A stretch of DNA of 64,000 nucleotides from Pardosa pseudoannulata (Eukaryota; Arthropoda; Arachnida; Araneae; Lycosidae): contig CM063508.1 in the NCBI GenBank assembly GCA_032207245.1, positions 96,645,110 to 96,709,109 of the forward strand, written 5' to 3'. The notes below the pieces were generated by a model. The model saw nothing but the letters and a program-made list of their open reading frames with translations, ran no database searches and had not been told where the DNA came from. Shown piece by piece: positions 41,390 through 52,999 of the stretch. Within the stretch, counting starts at the first letter, position 1, and the number at the start of each line of letters is the position of its first letter. Made by a program: the position numbers and the translations under genes.

Positions 41390-44300
41390 TTAAGAACCAT
41401 AAATGTATTTTATTTCGGGAAGCTGCTTTTTTTTCGGAAGAAACTAGAAAATAAATATTTTAGTAATAATATATACCAGAAAAAAGCATTAGAGTTATTT
41501 AAGGTTATCAGATACTCATCTAATCTAAATACTATTAAAATCTGTTCACATCTGTCTATCTCGACGTAACCTGGACTCCACAAAAAACTCTGGTACTTTG
41601 AGAAATTTGATTTTCAGTCATTGTGTTAGATTCTATGCTATTTTCCAGTCAGAACAACTGTTTCTAGGCTGATATAAATTCTTCACTCAAAATCTCCTAG
41701 GACACAATTTCTTCTATATGTAGTAAACTTTTATTAGATTCTATATTTTATATTGTTATTTTATGTTTTATATTGTTTTCTACATTGTTGTTAGGTTCTA
41801 CATTTTTTATTTCTCTCTTTACTATCAGAAACTATGAAAAATGGGAAATATGTTCTCCCCTTTGCATTTGTTTCACTTATGTCTATTCGAGAAACTGGTG
41901 TTAAAAAACGAAAATTTAGTTCGTTTTTCTGGGCTTGTAGATACCTATGCATAAGTCGCTCCTACGACGTAGAGAAATAATAAAATTTGAGAATCTGTCT
42001 CTGAAATTTTATTACTTTATTTCTTAAGGCATTTAAAAATTAAAGAAGTTCTTAAAATCCTTAAAAGGAAAGGAACAATTATGTAGGGCTAAAACAAATA
42101 TATATACTTCATGGTTCCCACGCATTTTATTTAGAATTTAGTATATTTATCTATAAATCTTATGGTTATTATCTTTCTCTTAGCTAGAAAAGAAATAAAA
42201 GTGAGTAAACTGATGTGTATTTTACAAATTATAATATATTTTCTTATGCATATCCAGTATTTTCAAATAATAATATTTAACAAAAATAGTTTTATTTATC
42301 TTGAAATATTAGGCATACAAAAACACTAAACTTACTATTTATATTTGGATTAAAGAACCATAAATGTAGTTTATTTAGGTGAACTTCCTTCTTTCACGAA
42401 AGGAACGAGAAAACAATTATTTTAGTAATAATATATACCAGAAAAGAGCATTAGATTTATTTAAGGTTATCAAATACTCGTCTAATCTAAATACTATTAA
42501 AATCTGTTCACATCTGTCTATCTCGACGTAACCTGGACTCGTCAAAAATTTATGGAAGTTTGAGGAATTTGATTTGCAGTTAAAGATTTTTTAGTCATTG
42601 TGTTAGATTCTATGCAATTTTTCAGTCAGAACAACTGTTTCTAAGCTGATATAAATTCTTCACTCAAAATCTCTTAGGACACTATTTCTTCTATATGTAG
42701 TAAATTCTTATAAGATTCTACATTTTTATTGTTATTTTATGTTTTATATTATTTTCTACATTGTTGTTAGTTTCTACTTTGTTTTATTTCTCTGTTTATC
42801 ATCAGAAACTATGAAAATTGGGAAATACGTTCTCCCCTTTGTATTTGTTTCAGTTATGTCTATTCCAGTGAGTCGCGTTAAAAAAAGAAAATTTAGTTCA
42901 TTTTTTTTTTGGTTTGTAGATACCTATGCACAAGTCACTCCTACGACTTAGAAAAGTAATACAATTTGTGAATCTGTTTCTGAAATTTTATAACATTATT
43001 TCTCAAAGCATTAAAAAAAATTTAAACAAGTGCTTTCTATTCCTAAAAGGAAAATAGCAGTTTTGTACTGCCAAAACAAATATATATATTTCATGGTTTC
43101 CAAGCATTTTATTAAGAATTTAATATATGGATCTATAAATCTTATAGTTATTATCTTTTTCTTAGCTAGAAAAGAAATAAGAGTGAGTAAACTGATGTGT
43201 ATTTTAAAAATTATAGTATATTTCCGTATGCATATATAGTATTTACCAATAATAATATTTAAAAAAATAGTTTTTTATCTTGAAATATTAAAAAAACAAA
43301 AACACTAAACTTACTATTTATATTCGGAGTAAAGAACCATAAATGGGGTTTATTTAGGGGAACAGTCTTCTTTCACGAAAGAAACTAGAAAGCAATTATT
43401 TTAGTAATAATATATACGAGAAAAGAGTATTAGTTATCGAATACTCATTTAAATACTAATAAAATAATCTAAATACTAATAAAATCTGTTCACATCTGTC
43501 TATCTGGACGTAACATGGACTCCTGAAATCTATAGAAGTTTGAGGAATTTGATTTGTAGTCATTGTGTAATATTCGGTGCTATTTTTCAGTCAGAACAAC
43601 TGTTTCTAAGCTGATATAAATTCTTCACTCAAAATCTCCTAGGACACTATTTCTTCTATATGTAGTAAATTTTTATTAGATTCTACATTTTATTATTGTT
43701 ATTTTATGTTTTATATTGTTGTTTACATTGTTATTAGGTTTTACAGTTTTTACTTCTCTGTTTAGCATCAGAAACTATGAAAAATGTGAAATATGTTATA
43801 ACCTTTACATTTGTGTCAGTTATGTCTATTCAAGTAACTCGTGTTAAAAATAAAGAAAATTTAGTTCGTTTTTCTAGATTTGTAGATACCTATGCATAAG
43901 TCACTCCTACGATGTAGAGAAGTAATAAAATTTGAGAATCTGTCTCTGAAATTTTATAACTTTATTTCTTGAAGAATTTAAAAAAATGTTAAAGAAAGGT
44001 TTTCTACTTCTAAAAGGAAAAGAACAATGTTGTTGGACTAAAACAAATATATACATTTCATGGTTCCCAAGCATTTTATTTAGAATTTAGTGTATTTTTC
44101 TATAAATCTTATGGTTATTATCTTTTTCTTAGCTAGAAAAGAAATAAAAATGAGTAAACTGAAGTGTATTTTACAAATTATAATATATTTCCTTATGCAT
44201 ATCCAATATTTTCAAATAATAATATATAACAAATGTAGTTTTATTTTCTTGAAATATCAGGCATACAAAAACACTAAACTTACTATTTGTATTCGGAGTA

Positions 44301-45270
44301 AAGAACCATAAATATGGTTTATTTAGGGGAACTGTCTTTTTTCTGAGAAGAAATCATAAAACAATTATTTTAGTAATAATATATACCAGAAAGAGCATTA
44401 GTTATTTATGGTTATCAAATACTCGTGTAATCTAAATACTATTAAAATATGTTCACGTCTGTATATATCGACGTAACCTGGACTCCTAAAAAATCTATGG
44501 AAATTTGAGGAATTTGATTTGCAGTTAAAGATTTTTTTAGTCATTCTGTTAGATTCTGTTCTATTTTTCAGTCAGAACAACTGTTTCTAAGTTGATATAA
44601 ATTGTTCACTCAAAATCTCCTAGGACACTATTTCTTCTATATGTAGTAAATTGTTATTAGATTCAATATTTTATATTATTAATTTATATTTTATATTGTT
44701 TTCTACATTATTATTAGGTTTTACACTTTCTTATTTCTCTTTTTATTATCAGAAACTATGAAAAATGGGAAATGTGTTTCATCCTTTACATTTGTTTCAG
44801 TTATGTCTACTCAAGTAACTCATGAAAAAAAAAAAAGAAAATTTAGTTTTTTTTTCTTTAGATACCTATGAATAAGTCACTCCTACGACTTAGAGAAGTA
44901 ATAAAATTTGTGAATCCGTCTCTGAAATTTTATAACTTTATTTCTTAAATCATGTAAAAAAAATTAAAGAAGTGTTTTCTATTCCTAAAAGGAAAAGAAC
45001 AATTTTGTAGGACCAAAACAAATATATATATATTTCATGGTTCCCAAGCAGTATATTTAGAATTTAGTATATTTATCTATAATTCTTATTATCTTTTTCA
45101 TAGCTAGAAAAGAAATAAAAGTAAGTAAACTTATGTGTATTTTACAAATTATAAAATATTTCTTTGTGCATATGCAGTATTTTCAAATAAAAATATTTAA
45201 CAAAAATAGTTTTATTTGTCGTGAAATATTAGACATACAAAAACACTAAACTTACTATTTATATTCACAG
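41390..45270. repeat. Tandem repeat array, ~970 bp unit, four copies
   Basis: CTTCTATATG recurs at 41711, 42688, 43653 and 44634 (spacings 977, 965, 981). Each unit contains AAAGAACCATAAATG, AATAATATATACCAGAAAA, CTGTTCACATCTGTCTATCT, CAGAACAACTGTTTCTA, ATCAGAAACTATGAAAA, GATACCTATGCATAAGTC and TTAGCTAGAAAAGAAATAAA in that order. Copies carry several small indels, so the array is moderately old. Short plus-strand frames recurring near 42165, 43030 and 44090 start differently and are not conserved as proteins. I see no coding gene. Confidence 0.93.
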
Positions 45271-48097
45271 TTTTTTGGCAGAAATAACATAATCTTGAAA
45301 TCATTCAATGGCTCCGGAATCTTTAACTTCCTATTCGAAATGGAATGCTTACTATGAAAAGTCGGAAGGTAGTTAACAATTGTGTATAGAAATATAACCC
45401 GAAAAACCTATTGTTAAATAAGGCCGTTTATTTAAAATGAATAACATTTTTTAGGCATTTAATTGGATCATTTTTTAATAATTTATTTCATAGAATTTCT
45501 TTATGTATTTTATTGTGTTTTAGTTTTATTTTTTATTTTAAGGAGAAGCATCTAACCATTTCTAATCAACTTGTGAAGTCGAAAAAAAATTACTCTCTAC
45601 ATGTTATAAAAGGAAATAGTATATCTCTCGTGGTAATACCATCACGGTTTACAGAATAAAAAAAAACATCTGCTATGTGATACATAAATTATCGACATAT
45701 ATGTTATATGATACAATATTTTTAATTTACCAAATTTTAGAGTAAACTCGTAGAGAAGTAGATTTCTACTTTTTTTCTCTCATGTTCATATTTTATATTA
45801 AAAATTCATATGACTAAATTAAATAATGTTTATAATATTAGAACCTTATCAGGGAAAAATTGTTTTCTAAATATAATTGATCTAATTTTATGCAGAATAA
45901 GAAATAGGCTGACTAATGAAGACATTTCAGATCGAAAGGTACTAAGTTCCCTTAAATGTGTTATTAACGCTATGCTTCGGAAAAATACTAAATGTTTTAC
46001 AAAATAATAATCAATTTTATGAAAATGGTTTAGTAAAGAATGCTCAAGCATTTGAGAATGATTAAGAATTAAATAATTCACCTAAAATATTTTAAAGTCA
46101 TAATACAAACCAAAAACTACAAAAAGAAATAATTGCTTTTAAACGCTAAAAACAGACAGTTTGATAAAACACATGTTATTATCAAATAAAACAATCCTTC
46201 TTCTGCTAAAAAAATAACGGGCTCATAAATATTAATGATTCATTATTTTTGGGGGAATTTTTTTTGTATATTTCAGGTTGATTTCTGTTACTTTTAATAA
46301 TAATCCTTTCAACCTCATTATGTATATTTATGCTATTGGGAAGAAAACATATTATAACCAAAACTTTGGAAATTCTGTCACATTTAATTTGAAATAGAAG
46401 TCGATACTTTCATTAGAAACGGCATAAAGTTCAACCTCGGATATAGATAGATTGCTCTGGGATTTGTACACAACATTTTACTTTTGTCAGCAAAGATTTT
46501 GAAAGAATGTGTGTGAATTTTATTATCTCGCATATTTTCCTTACAGCAAATGATATTATATCGTGATTTGTAATAATTTTTGTTGACAAGTGTTATGCAT
46601 AAGTACACCGTAGCATACGTTATGGTGTATTTCCAAAGAATGGAAAATATAAAGCAATTTTTTGTATCAGAGCTCTAAAAATATAATATTTGTTTAATTT
46701 TTATTGCATTTTTTATAATATTTAAAGCATTAGAAAATGTGTCCTTTTATATCATTTTTAATTTTGATAGTAGTACTAGGAATATAGTTTCATTACGTAA
46801 GGCTCAGATTGGACAGAATATCATTAAAGTATATAGAAAAGTTTATTATTAAATTATCTTATTATTAATTATTATTAAAGAAACAAAAAAACTTCAACAA
46901 AATCCACTTGAACTAAGAAAATGGTGTCATAATAATCACATTTTTATGTACTGTATAATAAAAAATTATTTTTATTGTTTATAAATATTTTATTAAATAG
47001 TTAACAAAATTTATAAGCAATGAGAATTATAGCATTGTTTATTTCTGAAGTGGTTTTACTTATAAACAAAATAAACTAACCATTATTCGAAAAATACAAA
47101 AGTACTTGTGAATGGTTGTCCTATGCTTTTAATTTTGTTTACCAAGAAAAAAATGTTTTAAATCTAGATTTGATTTGCTCATGGACACGTATAAGATAAA
47201 TAAATTACCTTTCGTAAATTAAGAAACAAAATCTGAACAAAATCTTTTTGTCCGTTCCATGAAAATTTTGGGTTAATTTAATTACGAAATTATCTTAAAT
47301 AACTATCGAAATTTGTAGTTTGACACATAGACCAACTATATTACTGGTCCTCTCTGAAGAGGTTTTGATGATGTGTAGGACAATAAAGAAATACACAATT
47401 TTTAAATTAAAAATGTTTTTTCCGAATAATTATCCTTTGTATCAAAAGTTTAATTTTCTTTTGTTGAAAAAAGTATTAAGTATAGAGATTTCATTTGGGT
47501 ATGTATATAAACGAGATAAATTACCATTTCTAAAATTTTAATTGTTTCTACATTGCGTTAAGTTTGAGTATTTTATCCGAAGATAATTAAAAGTTACTCT
47601 CTGTTGCATTAAAGCTTGAAGTTTATTTATGTGAATGATATTAATTTAAAATTGATTCTAAATAGTTATCACCAATTTTTAGTTTAACATATTAAGCATT
47701 TAAAATAGTGGTTTTATATGTAGAGGTTTTGTTCAAAAACTAGGTGAGGAAAACACCGTTGGTATATTAAATAACTTTTCCTAAATGATTATTATTCGTA
47801 TTATAGTTTCAACTTTTTTTTGAGAAACATTATTTAGATCTTACATTTATAAGTAATATAAAAAGAAGATAAATATTTTGTCATTCATAAATTACTGTTG
47901 TGTAGTCCTCGTTTTTATTTGAGTATTAACCTGTGATCAAATGTATAGTGGGATCTTATTTTGATTGTGTTCTGTAAAAGTATTTTAGTACTAAATATAA
48001 CCACATTTTCTGAGAATCTACAGACATAAGATATGAAACTAAACTAAAAGCTAAATTAACAGCATCCGAAACTAGCTTAATATGAAAAAATAAATTT

Positions 48098-48103
<6 letters not shown>
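45271..48103. other. AT-rich spacer, nothing recognised
   Basis: About 2.8 kb of AT-rich DNA. The frames at 45810-46007 (plus) and 45830-46081 (minus) overlap on opposite strands and show no domain I recognise. No tandem repeats or element ends were seen. Confidence 0.5.

Positions 48104-48180
<77 letters not shown>
48104..48180. repeat. (TA)n microsatellite
   Basis: TA dinucleotides with one ATAATAT interruption near 48136. Confidence 0.97.
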
Positions 48181-48185
<5 letters not shown>

Positions 48186-48337
48186 TATGTACATACAAAA
48201 CTAATGCTAATTTTCATAAAATATGCTTTATCAACATCTTTTAAATTAGTTCTGACAATAATTTTTTAATATTTAAATAATCATGTAAATATAAGAGAGA
48301 GAACCTAATCTCAATTTCAAAATGTATGTAAAAGAGG

Positions 48338-48733
48338 GTACCTTTGGGGAGTTAAAATGGTGTGCCCGGAACACTGTTGGTTGATGGGTATCTATGGATC
48401 TTTCTGTCTGGTCAGGGGCTTCCTCCTGAGTGTTTGGGGTTCGGCCGTGCTATTTGATGCAGGAACACATCCTGTTGGACTTTGCTGGACTCTCGAACTC
48501 GTTCCGTCGGACTCCTCTTTTCGTCTGGACTACCGAACACCTTCTCTCGGACTTCCAAACGCCTTACGTCGGACTTGTCTAGTCTATTCGACTCAAGAAC
48601 CTCTTCTGTCGGGTTTTCTCCTCGTCTCGAATATCGAACCTCTTCTGTCGGACTTTCTCCTCGTCTCGACTATCGAACTCCTTCCAATTGAGCACTGTCC
48701 CTTAGGAACTCATAAATAACTCCACAAAGGTAC
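48338..48733. mobile_element. GC-richer TIR element with internal minisatellite
   Basis: GTACCTTTGGGGAGTTA (48338-48354) and TAACTCCACAAAGGTAC (48717-48733) are inverted copies with one mismatch, bounding 396 bp. The interior stands out from the surrounding AT-rich DNA in base composition. It carries a 39-40 bp minisatellite (separate entry). A 120-codon plus-strand frame from 48357 to 48719 covers nearly the whole interior, but its repeats simply mirror the DNA repeat (EPLLSGFLLVSNI then EPLLSDFLLVSTI), so it is probably not a gene. No target-site duplication was identified with confidence. It is most likely a non-autonomous DNA transposon; a host sequence with inverted ends by chance is less likely. 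Confidence 0.5.
48495..48685. repeat. 39-40 bp minisatellite inside the TIR element
   Basis: The unit starts GAAC(C/T)(T/C)CTTC(T/C)GTCGGACT and continues with a C/T-rich half ending CGTCTCGACTATC. Two copies from about 48597 are nearly identical at a 39 bp step. Earlier copies (from 48495) are diverged and one is shortened to about 22 bp. A partial copy closes the run. There is strong pyrimidine bias on the plus strand with regular TCG/CGA sites. Confidence 0.75.
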
Positions 48734-50107
48734 ATTCTTATTTAATGTCAAGTACGGAGACGGGATTCTAATCTGGAACTGGGATCAGAACCCCGAAAGA
48801 GACCACCGTACAAGACAACAATATCCGTAGAATATAATTTTAAAGTCCTCTGTCTTTTTACAAAGATGTGATGAGGGCAGATTTAGATCCCGAGCATTTT
48901 ACTTCTTGTATGAATGAATCAATTATATAACTGATCTAAATTGCCTCATCACAATTACTATAGGAAACCTGATTGTTTGTCTACACCGCAAACGTGTAAG
49001 GTTCCATTAATTAAATGGGGGTCAATAAACTTGAATATATTTGTAATTTCTTTGTTTTTTCTCACATGCATGTTTTGTAATGATTTTTAAATATGAAGGA
49101 ATAAATAAGAAACTGCTATCGATATTACAAAGCAATCCTTTGTTTTACTTCTAGAAATATCATATAAATGAATTATATTTTGAACTCTTTTAACAATACA
49201 ATATGATTTGATATTTATTGATTAGTATGAAATGAAGAATTTAAGTTATTAATGCGAATCTTACACATATTTATTTTCAGTTTTTTATAAAACAAATCTA
49301 TTATTTTTGAACTTCAATAGAATATATTTTTTGAACTTCAATAGAAATGATAATCTTTTAAAAAACAACAACACTTGGAAAGAATCTCTTTGTAGTTGAA
49401 AGATGAGCTTTTTACTTAAATAAACGTCTTTAGAGTTTGTATGACCATTAACAAAGTAGGTTTTTAGAGAAATGATTTCCCCTCTAACGTCCTTTCTGGC
49501 AATAGCGTAGAGTGTAAATAATTAAGACTCCATGTTTTAGGTCCTTGAACTTCCAAAGATTAACACAAATTCTCTAAACTGTTTTTCTCTGAAATTAAAT
49601 TGTCTGGAAACAGAAAGCTATATACATTTTTATTATTCATTTTTATTTTTAATCTAAAAATGATGTCCTCATTAACAAATTGCATTTTAGGCGAAATTTT
49701 AAAAAAATGTTTGCTAGTGGTAATATTTTGAAAAACAAAAACAAACAAACAAACAAACAAAAAAAAAAACGTTTGAGAACTTTTAAAGGTCTGATGGTCA
49801 GAGTATGTCTCAGTTGAAATGTTGGATAGCTAATGAAAATAAATTAATTGACTATTTTTTTTTATTTTAAAGAACTCAAATAATAATCATACTTGATGGT
49901 CTGTTAGGATTAATAAGTATACGAACTCAAAGAATCAAGCTACATTGCTTTTTAATTACCAATCTAAAGATGAGTTCATTTTTAACAAATTAGTTCACAT
50001 GTTATCTTTTCTCTAAAATCATTGGTGGGGTTTCAGTTGGAATAAAATAACCGTTTATAACCTTAAACTGAAGGTTTTATAAACCTATGCAATTTAAAGA
50101 GAGAGAG
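48734..50107. other. AT-rich spacer with part of a dispersed repeat
   Basis: At 48773-48803, TCTGGAACTGGGAT and CCGAAAGAGA resemble the right edge of the MITE at 34465-34494 (TCTGAACTGGGAT and CCGAAAGAGA); the link is uncertain. Positions 49465-49710 are a diverged copy of 56570-56815 (see that entry). A CAAA-rich microsatellite occupies about 49736-49769. The rest is unrecognised. Confidence 0.5.
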
Positions 50108-50748
50108 TTATGCAAGAATTGTGTCTTCTTCTTTATTCCCTTTCGTTAAATAATTAAAGAGGTTTTCGGTAATGTATAAGTATAGTGGGAAAAAAATGTA
50201 CTTTAATTTCGCACGTATAGTCCGCATCACCGTATAGTCCGCGGGCGCTATTTTTTATTTAAAAAATTCCATAAATCATCAGATTGTCTACACCACTAAA
50301 TAATCCTTGGACTATACTGGTTATGCAAGAATTGTGTCTTCTTCTTTATTCCCTTTCGTTAAATAACTAAAGAGGTTTTTCGATAATGTATAAGTATAGT
50401 AGGAAAAAATTTACCTTAATTTCGCACGTATAGTCCGCATCATCGTATAGTCCGAGGGCACGATTTTTTATTTAAAAAATTCCATAAATCATCAGATTGT
50501 CTACACCACTAGATAATCCGTGGACTATACTGGACTATACTGGTTATGCAAGAATTGTGTCTTCATTATTCCCTTTCGTTAAATAATTAAAGAGGGTTTC
50601 CGATAATGTATAAGTATAGTAGGAAAAATTTACCGTACTTTCGCAGGTATAGTCCGCATCATCGTATAGTCCACGGGCACGATTTTTTATTTAAAAATTT
50701 TATAAATCCTCAGATTGTCTACACCACTAGATAATCCGTGGACTATAA
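50108..50748. repeat. Three tandem ~213-223 bp units with inverted GTATAGTCC motifs
   Basis: TTATGCAAGAATTGTGTC starts units at 50108, 50321 and 50544. Each unit has two direct copies of GTATAGTCC (in CACGTATAGTCCGCATCA and CGTATAGTCCGCGGGC), then about 60-70 bases later the inverse GTGGACTATA. In the third unit TATAGTCCACGG pairs perfectly with CCGTGGACTATA (12 bp). The second unit boundary carries an extra GGACTATACT. It looks like a small foldback-type element amplified in tandem. Confidence 0.85.
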
Positions 50749-50971
50749 GTGCAAAAATATTTATTTTAGTATGACAATATTAAATCATTTTAAGAATAAA
50801 AACCTAAGTAAAGTAGAGTGCCGAAAAAGTCTGGATTAGACTCAATTCCATCTTTAAAATTTCAAATAATATTTTCTGCCGTAGCCTAGGAGACGAATTT
50901 TAACGAAAGAAACAGAATGGCCTACATTTACGTATCTCGGTTTAAGAGAACGCAGCTATGGAAATAGTCTT
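50749..50971. other. Short spacer, nothing recognised
   Basis: AT-rich with a slightly GC-richer stretch (50880-50960) that may belong to the transposase fragment downstream on the minus strand, but I see no matching protein. Confidence 0.35.
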
Positions 50972-51122
50972 CTAATGCAGGCAATTGTATTTTTCCACGA
51001 CGATTTCTTCGCTTTCATCTGATATTTTCAATGTTTCCTTTAGCTTGAGCCAATTTCTTACTGCTTTCTCATCAACCTTCTGAATTATTTTCAGCTTGAA
51101 ATCAGCAGTAAAACTGAGATAT
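50972..51122 (-). pseudogene. Transposase DNA-binding-domain fragment, CENP-B/pogo type
   Basis: Read on the minus strand, the frame gives FTADFKLKIIQK then VDEKAVRNWLKLKETLK, then an acidic stretch and a stop at 50972-50974. The opening matches the start of the CENP-B/Tigger/pogo-type helix-turn-helix domain (FK-KVI), and VDEKAVRNW matches the recognition-helix region. The intervening part of the domain, usually about a dozen residues with an RAA-type motif, is deleted, so the fold cannot be complete. No catalytic domain was found nearby. It could alternatively derive from a host gene of that family. It is a short but distinctive match. Confidence 0.5.
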
Positions 51123-51584
51123 TTTAAAGATATAATGATATAACCAATATGACCTCAAATCAAAACTTTAAAAACAAGATACTCTGTTACCTGTATCCTC
51201 GTGTGAAATGACCTTCGACTTTCGATCCTCAACCTTCGATATTGAACCCATTCACTCATTCGGAGCTGTAATAGTGACTATCGATATTTTCCCGTACCCC
51301 AGGAGTAAATATAGGTTGCTCTACTTGCTACTCCGTTATGCTTTAAGGGCTGTATTTTTTTTCATGGTTTATTACCGATTCGATACGATGTTTTCTTGAG
51401 GTCTCGTCAGTCGTGTATTTGTTTACATTTGATCATCGCTCGTTCGCGGGACGTGTTCTTTCCCCCCCTTCTTTCGATTTTGATGATTTGAGCAATGAAC
51501 AACTAGCAGATAGTTCGCGGCTGAAGAAATTTGCTTTTTCAATACAGATAGTCGGAAGGGCTATAGTGCAAAATTACGGTAGTT
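51123..51584. other. Locally GC-richer segment of unknown nature
   Basis: Positions about 51200-51560 have more CG and mixed sequence than their surroundings (for example CGATTCGATACG and TCGCTCGTTCGCGGGACGTG). A 77-codon plus-strand frame (51413-51646) runs out of it into the following repeat, encoding a Phe/Asp-rich start of no family I know. It could be an untranslated exon, promoter-proximal DNA or a transposon fragment; the sequence does not decide. Confidence 0.3.
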
Positions 51585-52150
51585 GTACTGCAGCATTTAT
51601 ACTGCAAATAATGCAGTATGCAATAGAGAATTGGAGCTGTGTTTAAAGTCAGAAATTCATCGTCAAAAGCTGAGAATTAGTGTTATAATCATTGTTGTAT
51701 ACAAGATGTTTTATTGTATTGAAATATAGATGCAAAAATAATTCTACGGAGTAAGATGTTTAAATATATTTTTTTTTCTTTGATTATCAGTCTTATTCGT
51801 ATATTGTATAATTATAGGAAGTATTAACATTATTGGATAACATTCGAGTTAGAGGGAGAATAATATTATACTGCAGCACTTGAATTGCAAGCTGTGTAAT
51901 ATGCAAGAAATAACGGGGTGAGTGTTTCAAATCAGAAATTTTGATAACAAAATTAATATATTTTTTCCTTTGAATACCAGTCTCAATTCATTTTATACTG
52001 AATAATTATAAGGAGTAGTAAAATCATTGCATAACATGCGAGTTAGAGGGGTAATCAAATTATATTGCTGCAGTTGATGTTTAAGCTGTGTAATATGCAA
52101 CAAAGAATGGGAATCGTGCTTCAAATCTGAAACTTGGAAAACAAAATTAA
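51585..52150. repeat. Degenerate tandem repeat, three copies
   Basis: TACTGCAG or TGCTGCAG begins copies at 51585, 51869 and 52065. Each is followed by a TGCA-rich stretch, AGCTGTGT(A/T), a variable G-rich stretch and TCAAATC(A/T)GAAA. CGAGTTAGAGGG precedes the second and third copies. Spacings are unequal (284 and 196) because of indels. Confidence 0.65.
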
Positions 52151-52999
52151 TACTTAGTATTACTAAACCGTTGTATAAAAGAAGCGTAAGGAATAAAATA
52201 TAGAAGGAGCAATAGTTTTATTGAGTAACATATTTGTCTTCTTCATAAATAGAAAGATATTTTCTATGATAGGTTCTTCCTTAAATTGCACTTTAAGATG
52301 GCAACTATAAACATCTATAAAAGTAACAAAGTCCAATAAAAAGTATAAACTATAGGTATTGATATATTAGAAAATACAGTATAGATAAAATATGTAGACT
52401 GATTTTACAAAATTTTTAAATTTAGAAACGTATGGAGAAAATTTTTTAAATCATAATAAAAGTTAACATAAAATATGAGTACTTACTTTATAAAGACAAT
52501 TAAAATGCAATAAAAACATAAACTATGAAAATTAAAATATTTAAAGCAGTATTCAAAAATTTTATACTCAGCTGTAGTTGGAAAAGCCCCCAGGTTGCCA
52601 TACGTAAGAAAAGTAGCATACTTGGCAATGATAAATATAGATAAAGAACTAAATATTGGGGGCATCCTAAAATGAAGCCCCCTTCCCCCCTAAAAAATCT
52701 CATGTTTACATCACATGACTTTTATGCACGCCTATCATCTGATACATTTTATTTTTATTTTTATGACCCGATATCAGAATCCTGGTTGTCTTTAACATTA
52801 AAAAATATACTTTTAATGTGCTACTTTATATCGGAGACATGAAGCATTAATATTCGTTGTATTGTGCCATTTTGTTTCATAAATATTTAGTTCTAAATCG
52901 AGATAACTCACGATTACCATACTACTTTACGACACCAATAACAAAAAAATCACAAATCAAAATTATTATTCACTATCAGTAGATTTTTATTTTTATTTT
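52151..52999. other. AT-rich spacer, nothing recognised
   Basis: No gene was recognised. Overlapping minus-strand frames (52483-52703) pass through a CCCCC-rich patch near 52675 and resemble nothing I know. Confidence 0.45.

Noticed and set aside
45810..46081. Overlapping small frames that might be part of a hAT-type transposase
   Set aside because: There is only a vague resemblance in aromatic and leucine spacing, no catalytic motif, and equally long frames on both strands of AT-rich DNA.
48357..48719. 120-codon frame with 13-residue repeats as a possible secreted or repetitive protein
   Set aside because: The protein repeat simply follows the DNA minisatellite inside a TIR element, and a second overlapping frame (48482-48691) is equally open. 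No recognisable domain is present.
51413..51646. First exon of a host gene
   Set aside because: There is no convincing splice donor, no homology, and the frame runs into a degenerate tandem repeat. Kept only as an unexplained GC-richer segment.
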